Notes under the pieces: generated by a model | The model's input: the letters and a program-made list of their open reading frames with translations, nothing else | The model's database searches: none | What the model was told of the DNA's origin: nothing | NCBI GenBank assembly: GCA_947561585.1 | Contig: CANNZV010002579.1 | Location: forward strand, 28,447-92,446 | DNA: 64,000 nucleotides | Source: Caprella mutica | Taxonomy: Eukaryota > Arthropoda > Malacostraca > Amphipoda > Caprellidae | Direction: 5' to 3' | Shown here: one piece after another, positions 36,665-46,167 of the stretch | Numbering within the stretch: the first letter of the stretch is position 1 | How the letters are laid out: every line of letters begins with the position of its first letter | Program-made: the position numbers and the translations under genes

Positions 36665-37578
36665 ACCGCCGAAAGACTTGTCAGCTTATTGGGCTAAGTG
36701 CCGCTAGCTTGCTCAACACCCACGGGCAGGAGAAAGACGAAACATTCCGTCTCCGCTACTTGCTCTCGTCCGCCATGTACGGCGAAATGCCTCTAGCAGA
36801 AATCTTGCCTGAGATCGCAGCGAGCGGCAGCCAAGGATTGGATCTCTGGTGCCGCCCCCACGGCAATCAGCGCGAACAGATAGACGACATGGGTCATGAC
36901 AAGGCCCTCAATCTCTTCCAGAAACACAAGGCCAAGCCAACCGTCTTCACACGCTACGCTCTTGGCCCCTTCGGTCTTCAGCAAGAAATGCCTATCGCCA
37001 AGAAATTCGGCGGAGAGATTCTACTCTGTGGAAGCTCTGGCCCCTCTGAACCTCGCGGAAAAGAAGCCAAAGAAGCTGTTAAGAGCTTCCTTGAGAAGAT
37101 GAAGCCACACACGGAAGTCGCTGAAAAGCTCGGGCTAACAATTGCCATAGAGAACCACAACAAACAGCTTCTCTATCATCCCGATTCGCTACGCTACTTC
37201 GCTGAGTTCAATCAATCGCCTCATCTTGGAATCTCCCTAGCATTCCATCACCTCCATCAGTTCGTCGCAGACATCCCGGCCCTCATTCGAGATCTGGGCA
37301 ACACGCAAATTCCCTTCACCTATTGCCAGGAACACTCTGAAGGCATCTACAAGAAAGCCCCGAAAGCGATCGAAATGCAGCAAATGCCAGGATTTGGTGG
37401 CGGCCTCGACTACAAACCGATCGTGAAAGCGCTGAAGGAGATTCACTACACCGGTTACTGTGAAATCTTCATGCACCCTGTCCCACGTGGCGTCCCCATT
37501 CTCCCCACAGCCAAGGAAATCACCGCCGCCATCAACAAATCACGCGCGTACATCGAGACATGCCTATCAGAGGCCTAG
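36661..37578 (+). CDS. Sugar phosphate isomerase/epimerase-like TIM barrel
   Basis: 305 residues from the ATG at 36661, which overlaps the preceding stop (ATGA). The N-terminus (MNRRKTCQLIGLSAASLLNT) resembles a weak Tat-type or secretion signal. The remainder is a xylose isomerase-like TIM barrel: LPEIAASGSQGLDLWCRPHG, LGLTIAIENHNKQLLYHP with a metal-binding Glu, HLGISLAFHHLHQFVADIPA, and IHYTGYCEIFMHP. These enzymes use a divalent metal to isomerise or epimerise sugars, or act on keto-sugars in PVC bacteria. It overlaps the following cytochrome gene by 19 nt. The substrate is not predictable. Confidence 0.82.
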   Translation: MNRRKTCQLIGLSAASLLNTHGQEKDETFRLRYLLSSAMYGEMPLAEILPEIAASGSQGLDLWCRPHGNQREQIDDMGHDKALNLFQKHKAKPTVFTRYALGPFGLQQEMPIAKKFGGEILLCGSSGPSEPRGKEAKEAVKSFLEKMKPHTEVAEKLGLTIAIENHNKQLLYHPDSLRYFAEFNQSPHLGISLAFHHLHQFVADIPALIRDLGNTQIPFTYCQEHSEGIYKKAPKAIEMQQMPGFGGGLDYKPIVKALKEIHYTGYCEIFMHPVPRGVPILPTAKEITAAINKSRAYIETCLSEA

Positions 37579-39464
37579 CGATCCTGGCACTTCTTCTTGC
37601 CTCTCGATGCCTCGCAGAGGAAGACGCTCGCTTTCTTGCCAGTGAACTAAGTTGTGTTGCCTGCCATCAGGCTTCGGTTGGCGAATCCTATCTCAAACCT
37701 AAGCAGGGCCCAGTGCTCGATCATCTTGGGGCTAGATTGCGGCCCGAGTGGATCCTATCTTTCCTCACAGATCCCCAACAGATGCAACCTGAGACGAGCA
37801 TGCCTAACATGGTTGCTCATTTACCAGAAGAAGCTCGACAGGAAACCGTTGAGAATCTGACACACTACCTTCTAAGTGATGGCGGAAGAAAGCCTACCAC
37901 GCCGCGCAACGCCGATCCCATGGGCGGCGAGCTACTCCATAAGTCGATTGGCTGTGCCGCCTGTCATGACGGCGAGGCGCCAGATTTGTCTCACAAATAC
38001 ACCTTCGCGTCGCTGACAGCTTTCCTTCTAGATCCTCTAGCGACACGTCCAGACGGACGCATGCCTTCGTTGAGTCTGAATCGAGACGAAGCCGCAGACA
38101 TCGCGGCCCACTGGCTTCGCATGAAACCCGAGGCCCCAGCACCGGACAACAGTCCACCCTTCAAGGTCGATGCCGATCGCGCCGCTGCTGGGAAAGAAGC
38201 CTTCGAAACTTTGCAATGCGCTGCCTGCCACACACGGAAAGGCGTAAAAACACCGTCACTGGCAAAGACAGCATTCACTCCCGCCCCTAACTGTGAAGGA
38301 CAACCCCACTACACCCTGACAAAGCCTCAGATCGAAGCGCTTAGCTCTCCTACAAGTTCGCCCCCGTTCAATCCCACCACTCTGCTACACGCCAACTTAG
38401 AAGCCTTTCAATGCACGGCTTGCCACGGACGTGCTGACGCTACCGACCTCTTCACAGGGGATGATATTCTCGGCGATGCTGGTCGATTACCACCACCACT
38501 CACAGATGCTGGTCGCAAACTACGTCATTCTTGGATGACTGATGTCTTAGCAGGCAAGAAGCATCACCGCCCCTACCTGGACACGCGCATGCCTCTCTAT
38601 GACATGGCGAATGTCGGACATCTTCCAAATCTCTTTGCCTTGGCCGATAAGGCACCGACAGCTCCACCTCCCCCTATCAGTAACCTCACTGAAGGACATC
38701 AGCTCGTCGGAACCGTAGGCGGCATGGGCTGTGTCACTTGTCATTCATGGAAAAAGAATCCGGGAGTCGCTATGCGCGGGCCTTCTCTTTCGAACATCGA
38801 CGAACGACTCCATTTCGATTGGTTCAAGGCCTACCTCATCGACCCTCAAGGCATTCGTCCTAACATCATCATGCCAAGCTTCTGGCCTGAGGGAAAAAGT
38901 GGCAACCCAAACGTCCTCAACGGTGACACGGATCAACAAATCACGGCCATCTGGTCCTTCCTTAACAAAGGCACAGAAACTCCTCTAGGCATTCCAAATC
39001 CAGGTTCGCGCGAATTCGAAATTCTTCCGAAAGACAAGCCCATCGTACAGCGTGGTTTCATCAGGCATGGCGAACAACTTCATACTTCCGCCATCGCGGT
39101 GGGATTTCCTAACAAGCGAAACTTCCTTTACGATGCGGCCACCTGCCAACCAGTCGTTGCCTGGCAAGGCCGCTTTTTAGATGGCTACCCTCTTTGGTTC
39201 TCGCGCATTCATCCCAGCGTCACGCTCCCTGACAACGCCATCACGGTCCCCGCAACCTTGCCTGAGAAGGTTCGAGCTGATGGACCAAGACAATTCAAAG
39301 GCTATCGCATCGACCCAAAGTCAGGCCTGCCCACCTTTTTATCCGAAACGACAAACTTCCTCATGGAAGAACGAATCGACACAAGCTTCGAGCGTTCTCT
39401 TGTCATCATCGAACGTCAGGCTCCTAACGCTCGCCAAACCATTCAATCCGAGATCGAGTTATGA
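37560..39464 (+). CDS. Exported multihaem c-type cytochrome (five CxxCH)
   Basis: 634 residues with a short signal peptide (MPIRGLAILALLLASRCLAE). Five haem-binding sites are visible: LSCVACH near residue 32, IGCAACH near 132, LQCAACH near 219, FQCTACH near 284 and MGCVTCH near 390. The spacing of sites suggests tandem cytochrome c domains, with a haem-free C-terminal ~200 residues (HGEQLHTSAIAVGFPNKRNF) resembling the conserved tail of Verrucomicrobia/Planctomycete cytochromes. It probably carries electrons from periplasmic sugar dehydrogenases. It overlaps the upstream isomerase by 19 nt and the downstream propeller by 4 nt (ATGA), so all are one transcript. Confidence 0.87.
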   Translation: MPIRGLAILALLLASRCLAEEDARFLASELSCVACHQASVGESYLKPKQGPVLDHLGARLRPEWILSFLTDPQQMQPETSMPNMVAHLPEEARQETVENLTHYLLSDGGRKPTTPRNADPMGGELLHKSIGCAACHDGEAPDLSHKYTFASLTAFLLDPLATRPDGRMPSLSLNRDEAADIAAHWLRMKPEAPAPDNSPPFKVDADRAAAGKEAFETLQCAACHTRKGVKTPSLAKTAFTPAPNCEGQPHYTLTKPQIEALSSPTSSPPFNPTTLLHANLEAFQCTACHGRADATDLFTGDDILGDAGRLPPPLTDAGRKLRHSWMTDVLAGKKHHRPYLDTRMPLYDMANVGHLPNLFALADKAPTAPPPPISNLTEGHQLVGTVGGMGCVTCHSWKKNPGVAMRGPSLSNIDERLHFDWFKAYLIDPQGIRPNIIMPSFWPEGKSGNPNVLNGDTDQQITAIWSFLNKGTETPLGIPNPGSREFEILPKDKPIVQRGFIRHGEQLHTSAIAVGFPNKRNFLYDAATCQPVVAWQGRFLDGYPLWFSRIHPSVTLPDNAITVPATLPEKVRADGPRQFKGYRIDPKSGLPTFLSETTNFLMEERIDTSFERSLVIIERQAPNARQTIQSEIEL

Positions 39465-40957
39465 GGCTTCTCCTAATATTCTTACTCACTCTTGGTGCCG
39501 CCATTTCCGCAGAACCCTACTACCGGGTCATTGATATCGCCTCTTCCGGAACCAAGAAGCATTCCCGTGATCCGGCTTGGAAACCTGGAAAGGATCTCGC
39601 ACTTGAAGTCACCGGCATGGCTCCCCTCAGCGGCAATCGCCTCGCAGTCGCCATTCGCAAAGGAGAAGTCTGGATTCTCGACAACGCCTATGCAGAAGAC
39701 CCTAGCAAGACCGCCTACAAGCGTTTCGCATCAGGCTTAGATGAGCCTATCGGCTTACTTCTCGATGGCGACGATCTGCTCACGGTCCAGCGCAGTGAAC
39801 TCACACGTCTCCGAGACACGAACAAAGACGATGTCGCCGATGAGTATCTCACCATCGCGAGTGGTTGGAATGTAAGTGGAGCCTACCACGGCTACGCCTA
39901 CGGTCCGGCACGTGATCGCGATGGCAATTTGTGGGTCACTCTGAATCTCGACATGGGAGACCACACGGACAACAACAAGCCCTGGCGCGGTTGGGCTCTG
40001 CGCATCTCGCCTGACGGAAACACCATCGAACCCATGGCCGCCGGACTTCGCTCCCCGTGCGGACTAGCGAGCAATGCAACCGGCGACATCTTCACCACGG
40101 ATCAGCAAGGCACTTGGATCCCCACCAACTCCCTTCTACACCTCCGCGAGGGCGCCTACTTCGGCAATCCGGATGGCATGGCTCCCGCATCGTTACCAGG
40201 GTCTCGCGTCGCTCCCCTGCCCAGCGACGTCTCTTATGCAGGGAAGCCGTTCCCAGAAGCCATGGCACTCCTGCCCCAACTTCGCGCTCCTGCCGTCTGG
40301 TTCCCTTACAACAAGATCGGCCAGAGCCGAACAGGACTCATGTTAGACCAAACAGGTGGCAAATTTGGTCCGTTCAAAGGTCAGTTCTTTGTCGGAGAAT
40401 TCACCCAGAGCAAGATCGGCCGCGTCTTTCTCGAGAAGATCGATGGCGAGTATCAAGGCGCCTGCTTTCCATTCATCGAAGGATTCCCTGCAGCCGTCAT
40501 GAGTCTAGCATTCGGTCGAGATGGCTCCCTCTTTGCCGGGATGACGAATCGCGGGTGGTCATCCGTGGGTGGAGGTTCCTATGGGCTACAACGCTTGGTC
40601 TGGTCCGGTCAGACGCCCTTCGAAGTCGCTGAAATGCGCGCAAAACCACAGGGATTCGAACTCGCGTTCACAAGGCCCGTCGATCCCGTGACCGCCTCCG
40701 ATCCCAAGTCTTACAACATCAGTAGCTACACGTATAAGTTACATCAGGGCTACGGAAGCGATGAAATCCTCACACAAACCGTGCCCATCACCAAAGCCAC
40801 CGTTTCCGAGGACAGCCGAACGGTTCATCTCACTTGTCAAAACTTGCGCCCCTTCTATGTGCATGAGCTCCACTACAAAGGTGTTCGCGACGAGCAGGGA
40901 GGCCAGCCGTGGCATGATCGAGCCTACTACACGCTGAATCGCATCCCACATCCGTGA
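39461..40957 (+). CDS. Exported beta-propeller, sugar dehydrogenase-like
   Basis: 498 residues with a signal peptide (MRLLLIFLLTLGAAISAEPY). The bulk is a six-bladed propeller as in PQQ-dependent sugar dehydrogenases and PVC proteins: GMAPLSGNRLAVAIRKGEVW, YGPARDRDGNLWVTLNLDMG, LRSPCGLASNATGDIFTTDQ, QGTWIPTNSLLHLREGAYFG. The final ~100 residues form a separate beta domain (VDPVTASDPKSYNISSYTYK). Family members often bind sugar substrates with or without PQQ; I cannot confirm the cofactor residues. It is the last gene of the overlapping set that begins at 36086 and presumably works with the multihaem cytochrome just upstream. Confidence 0.78.
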   Translation: MRLLLIFLLTLGAAISAEPYYRVIDIASSGTKKHSRDPAWKPGKDLALEVTGMAPLSGNRLAVAIRKGEVWILDNAYAEDPSKTAYKRFASGLDEPIGLLLDGDDLLTVQRSELTRLRDTNKDDVADEYLTIASGWNVSGAYHGYAYGPARDRDGNLWVTLNLDMGDHTDNNKPWRGWALRISPDGNTIEPMAAGLRSPCGLASNATGDIFTTDQQGTWIPTNSLLHLREGAYFGNPDGMAPASLPGSRVAPLPSDVSYAGKPFPEAMALLPQLRAPAVWFPYNKIGQSRTGLMLDQTGGKFGPFKGQFFVGEFTQSKIGRVFLEKIDGEYQGACFPFIEGFPAAVMSLAFGRDGSLFAGMTNRGWSSVGGGSYGLQRLVWSGQTPFEVAEMRAKPQGFELAFTRPVDPVTASDPKSYNISSYTYKLHQGYGSDEILTQTVPITKATVSEDSRTVHLTCQNLRPFYVHELHYKGVRDEQGGQPWHDRAYYTLNRIPHP

Positions 40958-41015
40958 CAAGTCGATACAATTTGCCGGGTTGCCCGCTAGCGCGTCCTGC
41001 ACCAACCTTTGGACG

Positions 41016-42503
41016 ATGATTCGTTTCTACCTGGCCTTCGCTTTGGCGACGACTCCTGCTTTGCTAGCAACAGCAAACGAACCTTCACGCACGATGACCT
41101 TGAAGGAGTGCGTGATGATCGCACTCCAGCAGGCCTATGACCTCAAAATCAGCGCCGTCGATGTCAAGATCGCTGCGAGTCAAGCCCGCGCAGCCGATGG
41201 GGTCTACGATCCCCAGCTCACTGCCAGCGTTGACCTCAGTGATGTGACCGCGCCTGGCGGCTTTGACACCCGCACCGGAAACTTCGTCGATTCCCAATCA
41301 AATACGACCCGGGCCTCGGTCGGAGTGTCAGGCCTCTTGCCCTCAGGAGCGACCTATTCCCTCGGTGCCTCAGTTACCGATACCGAGGGCGACAGCGGCG
41401 GATTCCCCTTCTCTAATGCGTCTGGCCAGGGACCCTTCATTCAATTGCGCCAGCCTCTGTTAGAGAACTTCGCCATCGATGACGCTCGCCTCAATATCCG
41501 CCTCGCTCGCAAGACGCTTCAAATTTCCGGATTCAATCTGCACCAAGCCATGCTCGGCACGATCAGCCGAGTGGAAGATGCCTACTACGATCTCATTGCC
41601 GCCAAGGAATCCGTTAGAGTTCAAGAAGCCGCTCTGCAATTAGCCGAAGAACTTTCCAAAGATAGTCAAACCCGTGTCAAGCTCGGCGCCTCCGCTCCAC
41701 TTGAAGAATCCGAGTCACGCTCTCAAGCAGCCACCAGCCGTGCCGCGCTCATCTCTGCTAAACGCTTCGTGCGGGCTGCAGGAAATGCTCTCAAGGCGGC
41801 CATGGTCGAAGACTACGCGCAATGGCGCCAGTTAGGCATTCTGCCAGGAAGCGCGCTTTCAAAAGCACCATCAACACTGGACTTCAACAATAGCTGGACG
41901 CTAGCACAGCAAGCACGCCCTGACTTACTCGCCTTCCAAGTCCAACTCGAGCAGCAGCACCTCATCCTCAAACGCCGAGACAATGCTCTCCTCCCCCAGC
42001 TCGATCTCACCGCCGCAGCCGGGCTTGCAGGATCAGCGAATGAGCTCAGTCAGGTCTACAAACAAGTCCGGCGGCGAGATGCTCCCTACTATTCGCTGGG
42101 CTTATCACTGTCACTCCCACTCACCAACCGCCGAGAGAAAGAGAATCTACGCGTGGCCGAAGCCCAGGCCGCCCAGACGAATCTCCGCTTCCGTCAGCTT
42201 CGTCAGACCATCATGATTCAGGTGGATGACGCTGTTTCCCAAGCAGAAGCCAATTTCCAGCGCCTCGCCGCCACGGCCGAAGCCCGCGAGTTTGCCGAGA
42301 AAGCACTGACCAACGAACGCGCCAAGCTCGCTCGTGGCGCCAGCACAAATTTCGTCGTCCTCCAGCTCCAGCGCAACCTCACCTCAGCGCGCTCGGAAGA
42401 GCTTCGTAGCCTGACAGACTACAATAAGGCACTCGCACGACTGCGCTTTGTCGAAGGCAGCAGCCTTGGCACCTACCAGATCGATTTCACTTTCACCGAC
42501 TAA
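41016..42503 (+). CDS. TolC-family outer-membrane efflux protein
   Basis: 495 residues from the ATG at 41016, which gives a signal peptide (MIRFYLAFALATTPALLATA). An upstream TTG frame (from 40980) is less likely. The TolC pattern is clear: MTLKECVMIALQQAYDLKIS at the start, long amphipathic helices with QSNTTRASVGVSGLLPSGAT-type strands, GPFIQLRQPLLENFAIDDAR, and the second half repeat SLGLSLSLPLTNRREKENLR. It forms the outer-membrane channel for the adaptor and ATPase directly downstream (10-nt gap, then ATGA overlap). Confidence 0.88.
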   Translation: MIRFYLAFALATTPALLATANEPSRTMTLKECVMIALQQAYDLKISAVDVKIAASQARAADGVYDPQLTASVDLSDVTAPGGFDTRTGNFVDSQSNTTRASVGVSGLLPSGATYSLGASVTDTEGDSGGFPFSNASGQGPFIQLRQPLLENFAIDDARLNIRLARKTLQISGFNLHQAMLGTISRVEDAYYDLIAAKESVRVQEAALQLAEELSKDSQTRVKLGASAPLEESESRSQAATSRAALISAKRFVRAAGNALKAAMVEDYAQWRQLGILPGSALSKAPSTLDFNNSWTLAQQARPDLLAFQVQLEQQHLILKRRDNALLPQLDLTAAAGLAGSANELSQVYKQVRRRDAPYYSLGLSLSLPLTNRREKENLRVAEAQAAQTNLRFRQLRQTIMIQVDDAVSQAEANFQRLAATAEAREFAEKALTNERAKLARGASTNFVVLQLQRNLTSARSEELRSLTDYNKALARLRFVEGSSLGTYQIDFTFTD

Positions 42504-42513
42504 CATCCCAATC

Positions 42514-43803
42514 ATGGCACGCCCCAAGAAACGTCGCAGAAGACGTTGGATCATTCTCATACTACTTCTCATCTTGTTAGGAGGAGGATGGTATTTCTGG
42601 AAGAAACGGAACTCCGAGGAGAAACCAACCGAAGTCGAGGTCGAGGAAGTCACTCGCCGAGACATCACCGAGAGCGTGATCGCGACAGGAAGCATTCAGC
42701 CTGTGACGAAAGTCGTGATTAACCCCGAAGTCGCTGGAGAGATTGTCTCTTTGCCAGTCAAAGAAGGGCAGGTAGTCAAGGCAGGCGACGTGCTGGTGAA
42801 GATCAAGGAAGACGATTACCAAGCCAGCCGCAACTTAGCCGAAGCCAGCTATCAGGGCTCACTCGCCCAGCTCAAGCTAAGCAAAGCGAACCGCGACAAA
42901 GCAGTCGCAGACTTCGAACGGACCAAAGCTCTTCACAAAGATCGCCTCATTTCCGAAGCCGAGTATTTAGCAGTAAAGACAGCAGCCGATGTCTCTCAAG
43001 CCTCATTTGAAGCCGCTGGACACGGTGTCTCTCAAGCCGAAGCGTCACTAGAAAGAGCCGATGAGCAGCTGAGTAAGACTATCATCTTAGCTCCCATCGA
43101 TGGCACCGTCGTCCTACTCCGCTCGGAGAAAGGAGAACGTGTCGTGGGAACCTCCCTCATGTCTGGAACTGAAATCATGACCATCGCGCAGCTCGACCAG
43201 ATGGAAGCACGCGTTCAGGTGGGCGAAGTAGACGTCGTCTTGATTCAGGTCGGCCAGAATGTCAGACTTGAGGCAGATGCTTTCCGCGATGAAGAATTTA
43301 CGGGAGAAGTGTCAGAAATTGCCAATGCCTCAAACACCGCGTCCATGTCAAACGCCGCGGCTGCCATGGGTTCCAACCAACAGGCCACCAAGTTCCAAGT
43401 GAAGATCCGGGTGAACGAGAACACCGGCTTCCGCCCCGGAATGTCCGTGACCTCTTACATTGAGACACGCTCAGCCAAAGATGTCCTCGCCGTGCCACTT
43501 CAAAGCGTGACGACTCGCGCAAAGTTGGCTAAAGAGAAAGACGACGAAGAGGAAGAACCCTTGCCAAAGCCAGGCAAGAAGAAAGCTCCTGAGAAGAAGG
43601 TCGATGAGATCGTCTTTCTCGTAGAGGGCGATAAGACAAAGCGCCAAATCGTCGAGCGCGGCATCAGCAATGATGACTACATCGAGATCAAGTCAGGCCT
43701 AGAAGAGGGGCAGACGGTCGTGACTGGCTCTTACCGCGCCATTCACCGCGACCTCGAAGACGGCGCGCTGATCAAGGCCAAAGAATCTGAGAAGAAACCA
43801 TGA
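42514..43803 (+). CDS. MacA-like periplasmic adaptor
   Basis: 429 residues from the ATG at 42514, just 10 nt after the tolC-like stop. A basic N-terminus ([11 protein letters not shown]) is followed by a transmembrane helix ([17 protein letters not shown]). The adaptor pattern is complete: lipoyl half with [20 protein letters not shown], a helical hairpin (about 115-190), second lipoyl half [20 protein letters not shown], and beta-barrel plus membrane-proximal domains. A Lys/Glu-rich insert (about 340-365: [20 protein letters not shown]) lies before the last domain. It connects an inner-membrane ABC transporter to TolC. Its stop overlaps the ATPase start (ATGA). Confidence 0.88.
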   Translation: MARPKKRRRRRWIILILLLILLGGGWYFWKKRNSEEKPTEVEVEEVTRRDITESVIATGSIQPVTKVVINPEVAGEIVSLPVKEGQVVKAGDVLVKIKEDDYQASRNLAEASYQGSLAQLKLSKANRDKAVADFERTKALHKDRLISEAEYLAVKTAADVSQASFEAAGHGVSQAEASLERADEQLSKTIILAPIDGTVVLLRSEKGERVVGTSLMSGTEIMTIAQLDQMEARVQVGEVDVVLIQVGQNVRLEADAFRDEEFTGEVSEIANASNTASMSNAAAAMGSNQQATKFQVKIRVNENTGFRPGMSVTSYIETRSAKDVLAVPLQSVTTRAKLAKEKDDEEEEPLPKPGKKKAPEKKVDEIVFLVEGDKTKRQIVERGISNDDYIEIKSGLEEGQTVVTGSYRAIHRDLEDGALIKAKESEKKP

Positions 43804-44483
43804 GCCTGCTGCGCATGGAAGACTTGGCCCGCTCCTATGAGATGGGCAGCGAAACCGTCCACGCTCTGCGCGGGCTCACCACCTCGATTGATCGTGGAGA
43901 ATACGTCGCCATCATGGGGCCGTCCGGCTCTGGCAAATCCACTTTAATGAATATCCTGGGCTGCCTAGATACGCCCTCGCGCGGCACCTACGAGCTGAAC
44001 GGGACAGACGTATCCAGCCTCGAGGAGAATGAACTCGCCGACATTCGAAATCGAGAGATCGGCTTCGTTTTCCAGACCTTCCACTTACTCCCGCGTGTTT
44101 CTGCTCTTAGAAATGTAGAAATGCCACTCGTCTACGCGGGCACGGATCGAGACACACGCCGCGAGGAAGCCCACGCCGCCCTCGAACGCGTCGGACTCGG
44201 GGATCGTGTCGACCATCGCCCTAACGAAATGTCAGGTGGCCAACGCCAACGCGTCGCTGTCGCGCGAGCCCTCGTCAATCGCCCTAGCATCATCCTCGCT
44301 GACGAACCGACCGGAAATTTGGATTCGACAACTGGCCATGAGATCATGGCCCTCTTCAATGAACTCTGGCGAGGTGGCAATACCATGATCATCGTGACCC
44401 ACGAGGAAGAGGTCGCCCGCCACGCCAAGCGCATTCTCCGTATCCGCGATGGCCTCCTCGCCAGCGACGAGCGCACGGACTAA
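43800..44483 (+). CDS. MacB/LolD-type ABC transporter ATP-binding protein
   Basis: 227 residues. All ABC motifs are intact: Walker [11 protein letters not shown]-loop [10 protein letters not shown], signature [15 protein letters not shown], Walker [13 protein letters not shown] and an H-loop [10 protein letters not shown]. The [20 protein letters not shown] start and [16 protein letters not shown] are typical of the MacB/LolD (FtsX-partner) group. These ATPases need an FtsX-type permease, and in most MacAB-TolC loci it is adjacent or fused. None follows here: the next gene is a CvfB-like RNA-binding protein. The permease must be elsewhere, or lost. Confidence 0.9.
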   Translation: MSLLRMEDLARSYEMGSETVHALRGLTTSIDRGEYVAIMGPSGSGKSTLMNILGCLDTPSRGTYELNGTDVSSLEENELADIRNREIGFVFQTFHLLPRVSALRNVEMPLVYAGTDRDTRREEAHAALERVGLGDRVDHRPNEMSGGQRQRVAVARALVNRPSIILADEPTGNLDSTTGHEIMALFNELWRGGNTMIIVTHEEEVARHAKRILRIRDGLLASDERTD

Positions 44484-44531
44484 ATTGACGATGGCGTCTT
44501 GTCCTGTGTCAGACTAAGATCACCGCGACCC

Positions 44532-45380
44532 ATGGATATTCCGACACTCGGCCGCGTCTGCACTCTCGAAATCATCGAAGCGCATGATCACGGCATGCTC
44601 CTAGAAGGCGGCGAACTCGGCGAGATCCTTCTGCCCACTCGCTACGTCACTGCAGAAATGAAGGGTGGCGATCAGCAAGAGGTCTTTCTCTACCGAGACT
44701 CAGAAGACCGTCTCGTCGCCACCACAGACCGCCCCATCGTCATGGCAGACCAATTTGCATCCCTCAGAGTCGCCGACACGAATAACATCGGCGCCTTCCT
44801 TGATTGGGGACTTCCGAAGCATCTCCTCCTCCCCTTCCGTGAGCAGCGGCAGCGTGTCAGTGAGGGCGATCACGTCCTCGTCTACGTCCGAGTCGATCCT
44901 GTCAGCAGCCGACTCGTCGCCTCATCCAAGATCGACAAGTTTATCGCGAGCACCGCGCCTACTCATGTGTTAGACGGGAGCCAAGTCGAGCTGGTCATCG
45001 CCGGCCAGAGTGACCTTGGCACGAATGTCATCGTCGATCACAACTACTGGGGACTCATCCACAGCAGTATTCCGAATGTCCCTCGCCGTGGCACCACCTG
45101 CACCGGCTACATCGGCCGCGTCCGGGACGATGGTCTCGCCGATGTCACACTCGACCCACCAGGTTACAAACGCGTCTCCAGCGCTACTGACCAATTAGCC
45201 GAAGCCCTAGCCGAAGCCAAAGATCAGTTTCTGCCAGTCCACGACAAGAGTTCGCCCGACGAGATTCGCGCCCTACTCGGCATGAGCAAGAAAGTCTTCA
45301 AACAAGCCCTTGGCGCACTCTACCGCGAACGCCGCGTGAGCATCTCAGCTGAGGGCATCCGTCTCGTTGCTAAGAAGTAG
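44532..45380 (+). CDS. CvfB/YitL-like S1 RNA-binding protein
   Basis: 282 residues from the ATG at 44532 (MDIPTLGRVCTLEII matches the family start). Several S1-like beta-barrel domains are visible: IGAFLDWGLPKHLLLPFREQ in the first third, GTNVIVDHNYWGLIHSSIPN and GYIGRVRDDGLADVTLDPPG in the middle. A winged-helix ends the protein (SSPDEIRALLGMSKKVFKQA, ALYRERRVSISAEGIRLV). CvfB family proteins bind RNA and influence gene expression, including virulence gene expression in some Firmicutes; a role here is not known. It is not obviously linked to the ABC exporter upstream, being 48 nt away with a possible promoter of its own. Confidence 0.82.
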   Translation: MDIPTLGRVCTLEIIEAHDHGMLLEGGELGEILLPTRYVTAEMKGGDQQEVFLYRDSEDRLVATTDRPIVMADQFASLRVADTNNIGAFLDWGLPKHLLLPFREQRQRVSEGDHVLVYVRVDPVSSRLVASSKIDKFIASTAPTHVLDGSQVELVIAGQSDLGTNVIVDHNYWGLIHSSIPNVPRRGTTCTGYIGRVRDDGLADVTLDPPGYKRVSSATDQLAEALAEAKDQFLPVHDKSSPDEIRALLGMSKKVFKQALGALYRERRVSISAEGIRLVAKK

Positions 45381-45385
45381 GAACC

Positions 45386-45421
45386 ATCGATTCAATCGAT
45401 ACGCCATCCAATCCAATCGAT
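45386..45421. repeat. ATCGAT palindrome cluster upstream of the LpxH-like gene
   Basis: ATCGATT-C-AATCGAT at 45386-45400 is a perfect 7-bp inverted repeat around one base. A third AATCGAT lies at 45415-45421. The cluster sits 36-71 bp before the ATG at 45457, around where a -35 or operator would be. A regulator-binding site is possible; a coincidence is also possible. Confidence 0.35.
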
Positions 45422-45444
45422 GAGGTAGAATCCCGGGGCAGCGC

Positions 45445-45450
45445 TAGACT
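45445..45450 (+). promoter_or_regulatory. Candidate -10 box close to the start codon
   Basis: TAGACT ends 6 nt before the ATG at 45457, the spacing expected for a leaderless transcript. The -35 region is weak (no TTG at 16-18 bp). Confidence 0.35.
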
Positions 45451-45456
45451 GTCCAC

Positions 45457-46167
45457 ATGGAACGAGCTTTCCTCATCGCCGATCTACACCTCTTCTCCCG
45501 CCGCACCCAAGCCTCGGCACACCAAGATGCCATCGAGAAAGCCGTTCAAGAATCACATATCATTGTCCTAGGGGGAGACATCTTCGATTTCCGCTGGAGT
45601 CATTACCCAACTCCAGAGGCCACGGCCAAGGCGGCCGCAGAATGGCTGCGCGACTTGATCGACAAGAATTCCCACTGCCACTTCCACTACGTGGTCGGCA
45701 ATCACGATCATCACCCCGCCATGCTTGCCGTTCTAGAGACACTGGCGACGGCCACGCCAAACTTTCGATGGGCGCCCTACCACTTACGCTTAGGGAATGC
45801 CTTCTTCCTTCATGGTGATGCGGCCAACGCTGGCATGACTCCTGAACGACTACAAGAGTCTCGAAACAAATTCGCAGCGCACGGGCGACCAGCACGCTGG
45901 CAAGACCTCGCCTACGATTTCGCCGTGTGGGCACACCTCCACGTCGCAGTCTCCCGTCTTTGGTATCCCCACGCACGCGTGGTCCGACGACTACACACCT
46001 ACATCGAACAACTCCCACCAGACGAAACGGACAAAGTGAAACACGTTTATTTCGGACACACCCACCTCGCACTCCAAGATCACCCGTGGCGAGGGAGACT
46101 CTATCACAGCGGCGGCGCTCCGATGCGTGGCCTCCTTTTCAATATCTTACCTATCTCACTCTCATGA
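45457..46167 (+). CDS. LpxH-like calcineurin-type phosphoesterase
   Basis: 236 residues, no signal peptide. All five metallophosphoesterase signatures are present in order: DLHL (residues 9-12), GGDIFDFRW (about 39-47), VVGNHDHHP (about 85-93), FLHGD (about 116-120) and GHTH near 201-204. The size and pattern match UDP-2,3-diacylglucosamine diphosphatase (LpxH) and its relatives; LpxH acts in lipid A synthesis on the cytoplasmic side of the inner membrane. Some residues that distinguish LpxH from general phosphoesterases cannot be checked here. It overlaps the phosphatidyltransferase gene (ATGA), supporting a lipid role. Confidence 0.75.
   Translation: MERAFLIADLHLFSRRTQASAHQDAIEKAVQESHIIVLGGDIFDFRWSHYPTPEATAKAAAEWLRDLIDKNSHCHFHYVVGNHDHHPAMLAVLETLATATPNFRWAPYHLRLGNAFFLHGDAANAGMTPERLQESRNKFAAHGRPARWQDLAYDFAVWAHLHVAVSRLWYPHARVVRRLHTYIEQLPPDETDKVKHVYFGHTHLALQDHPWRGRLYHSGGAPMRGLLFNILPISLS

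Noticed and set aside
45927..46163. Upstream extension of the phosphatidyltransferase
   Set aside because: The extension is Arg/Thr/Pro-rich and antisense-like within the LpxH-like gene; the ATG at 46164 overlaps the previous stop as in other coupled genes.
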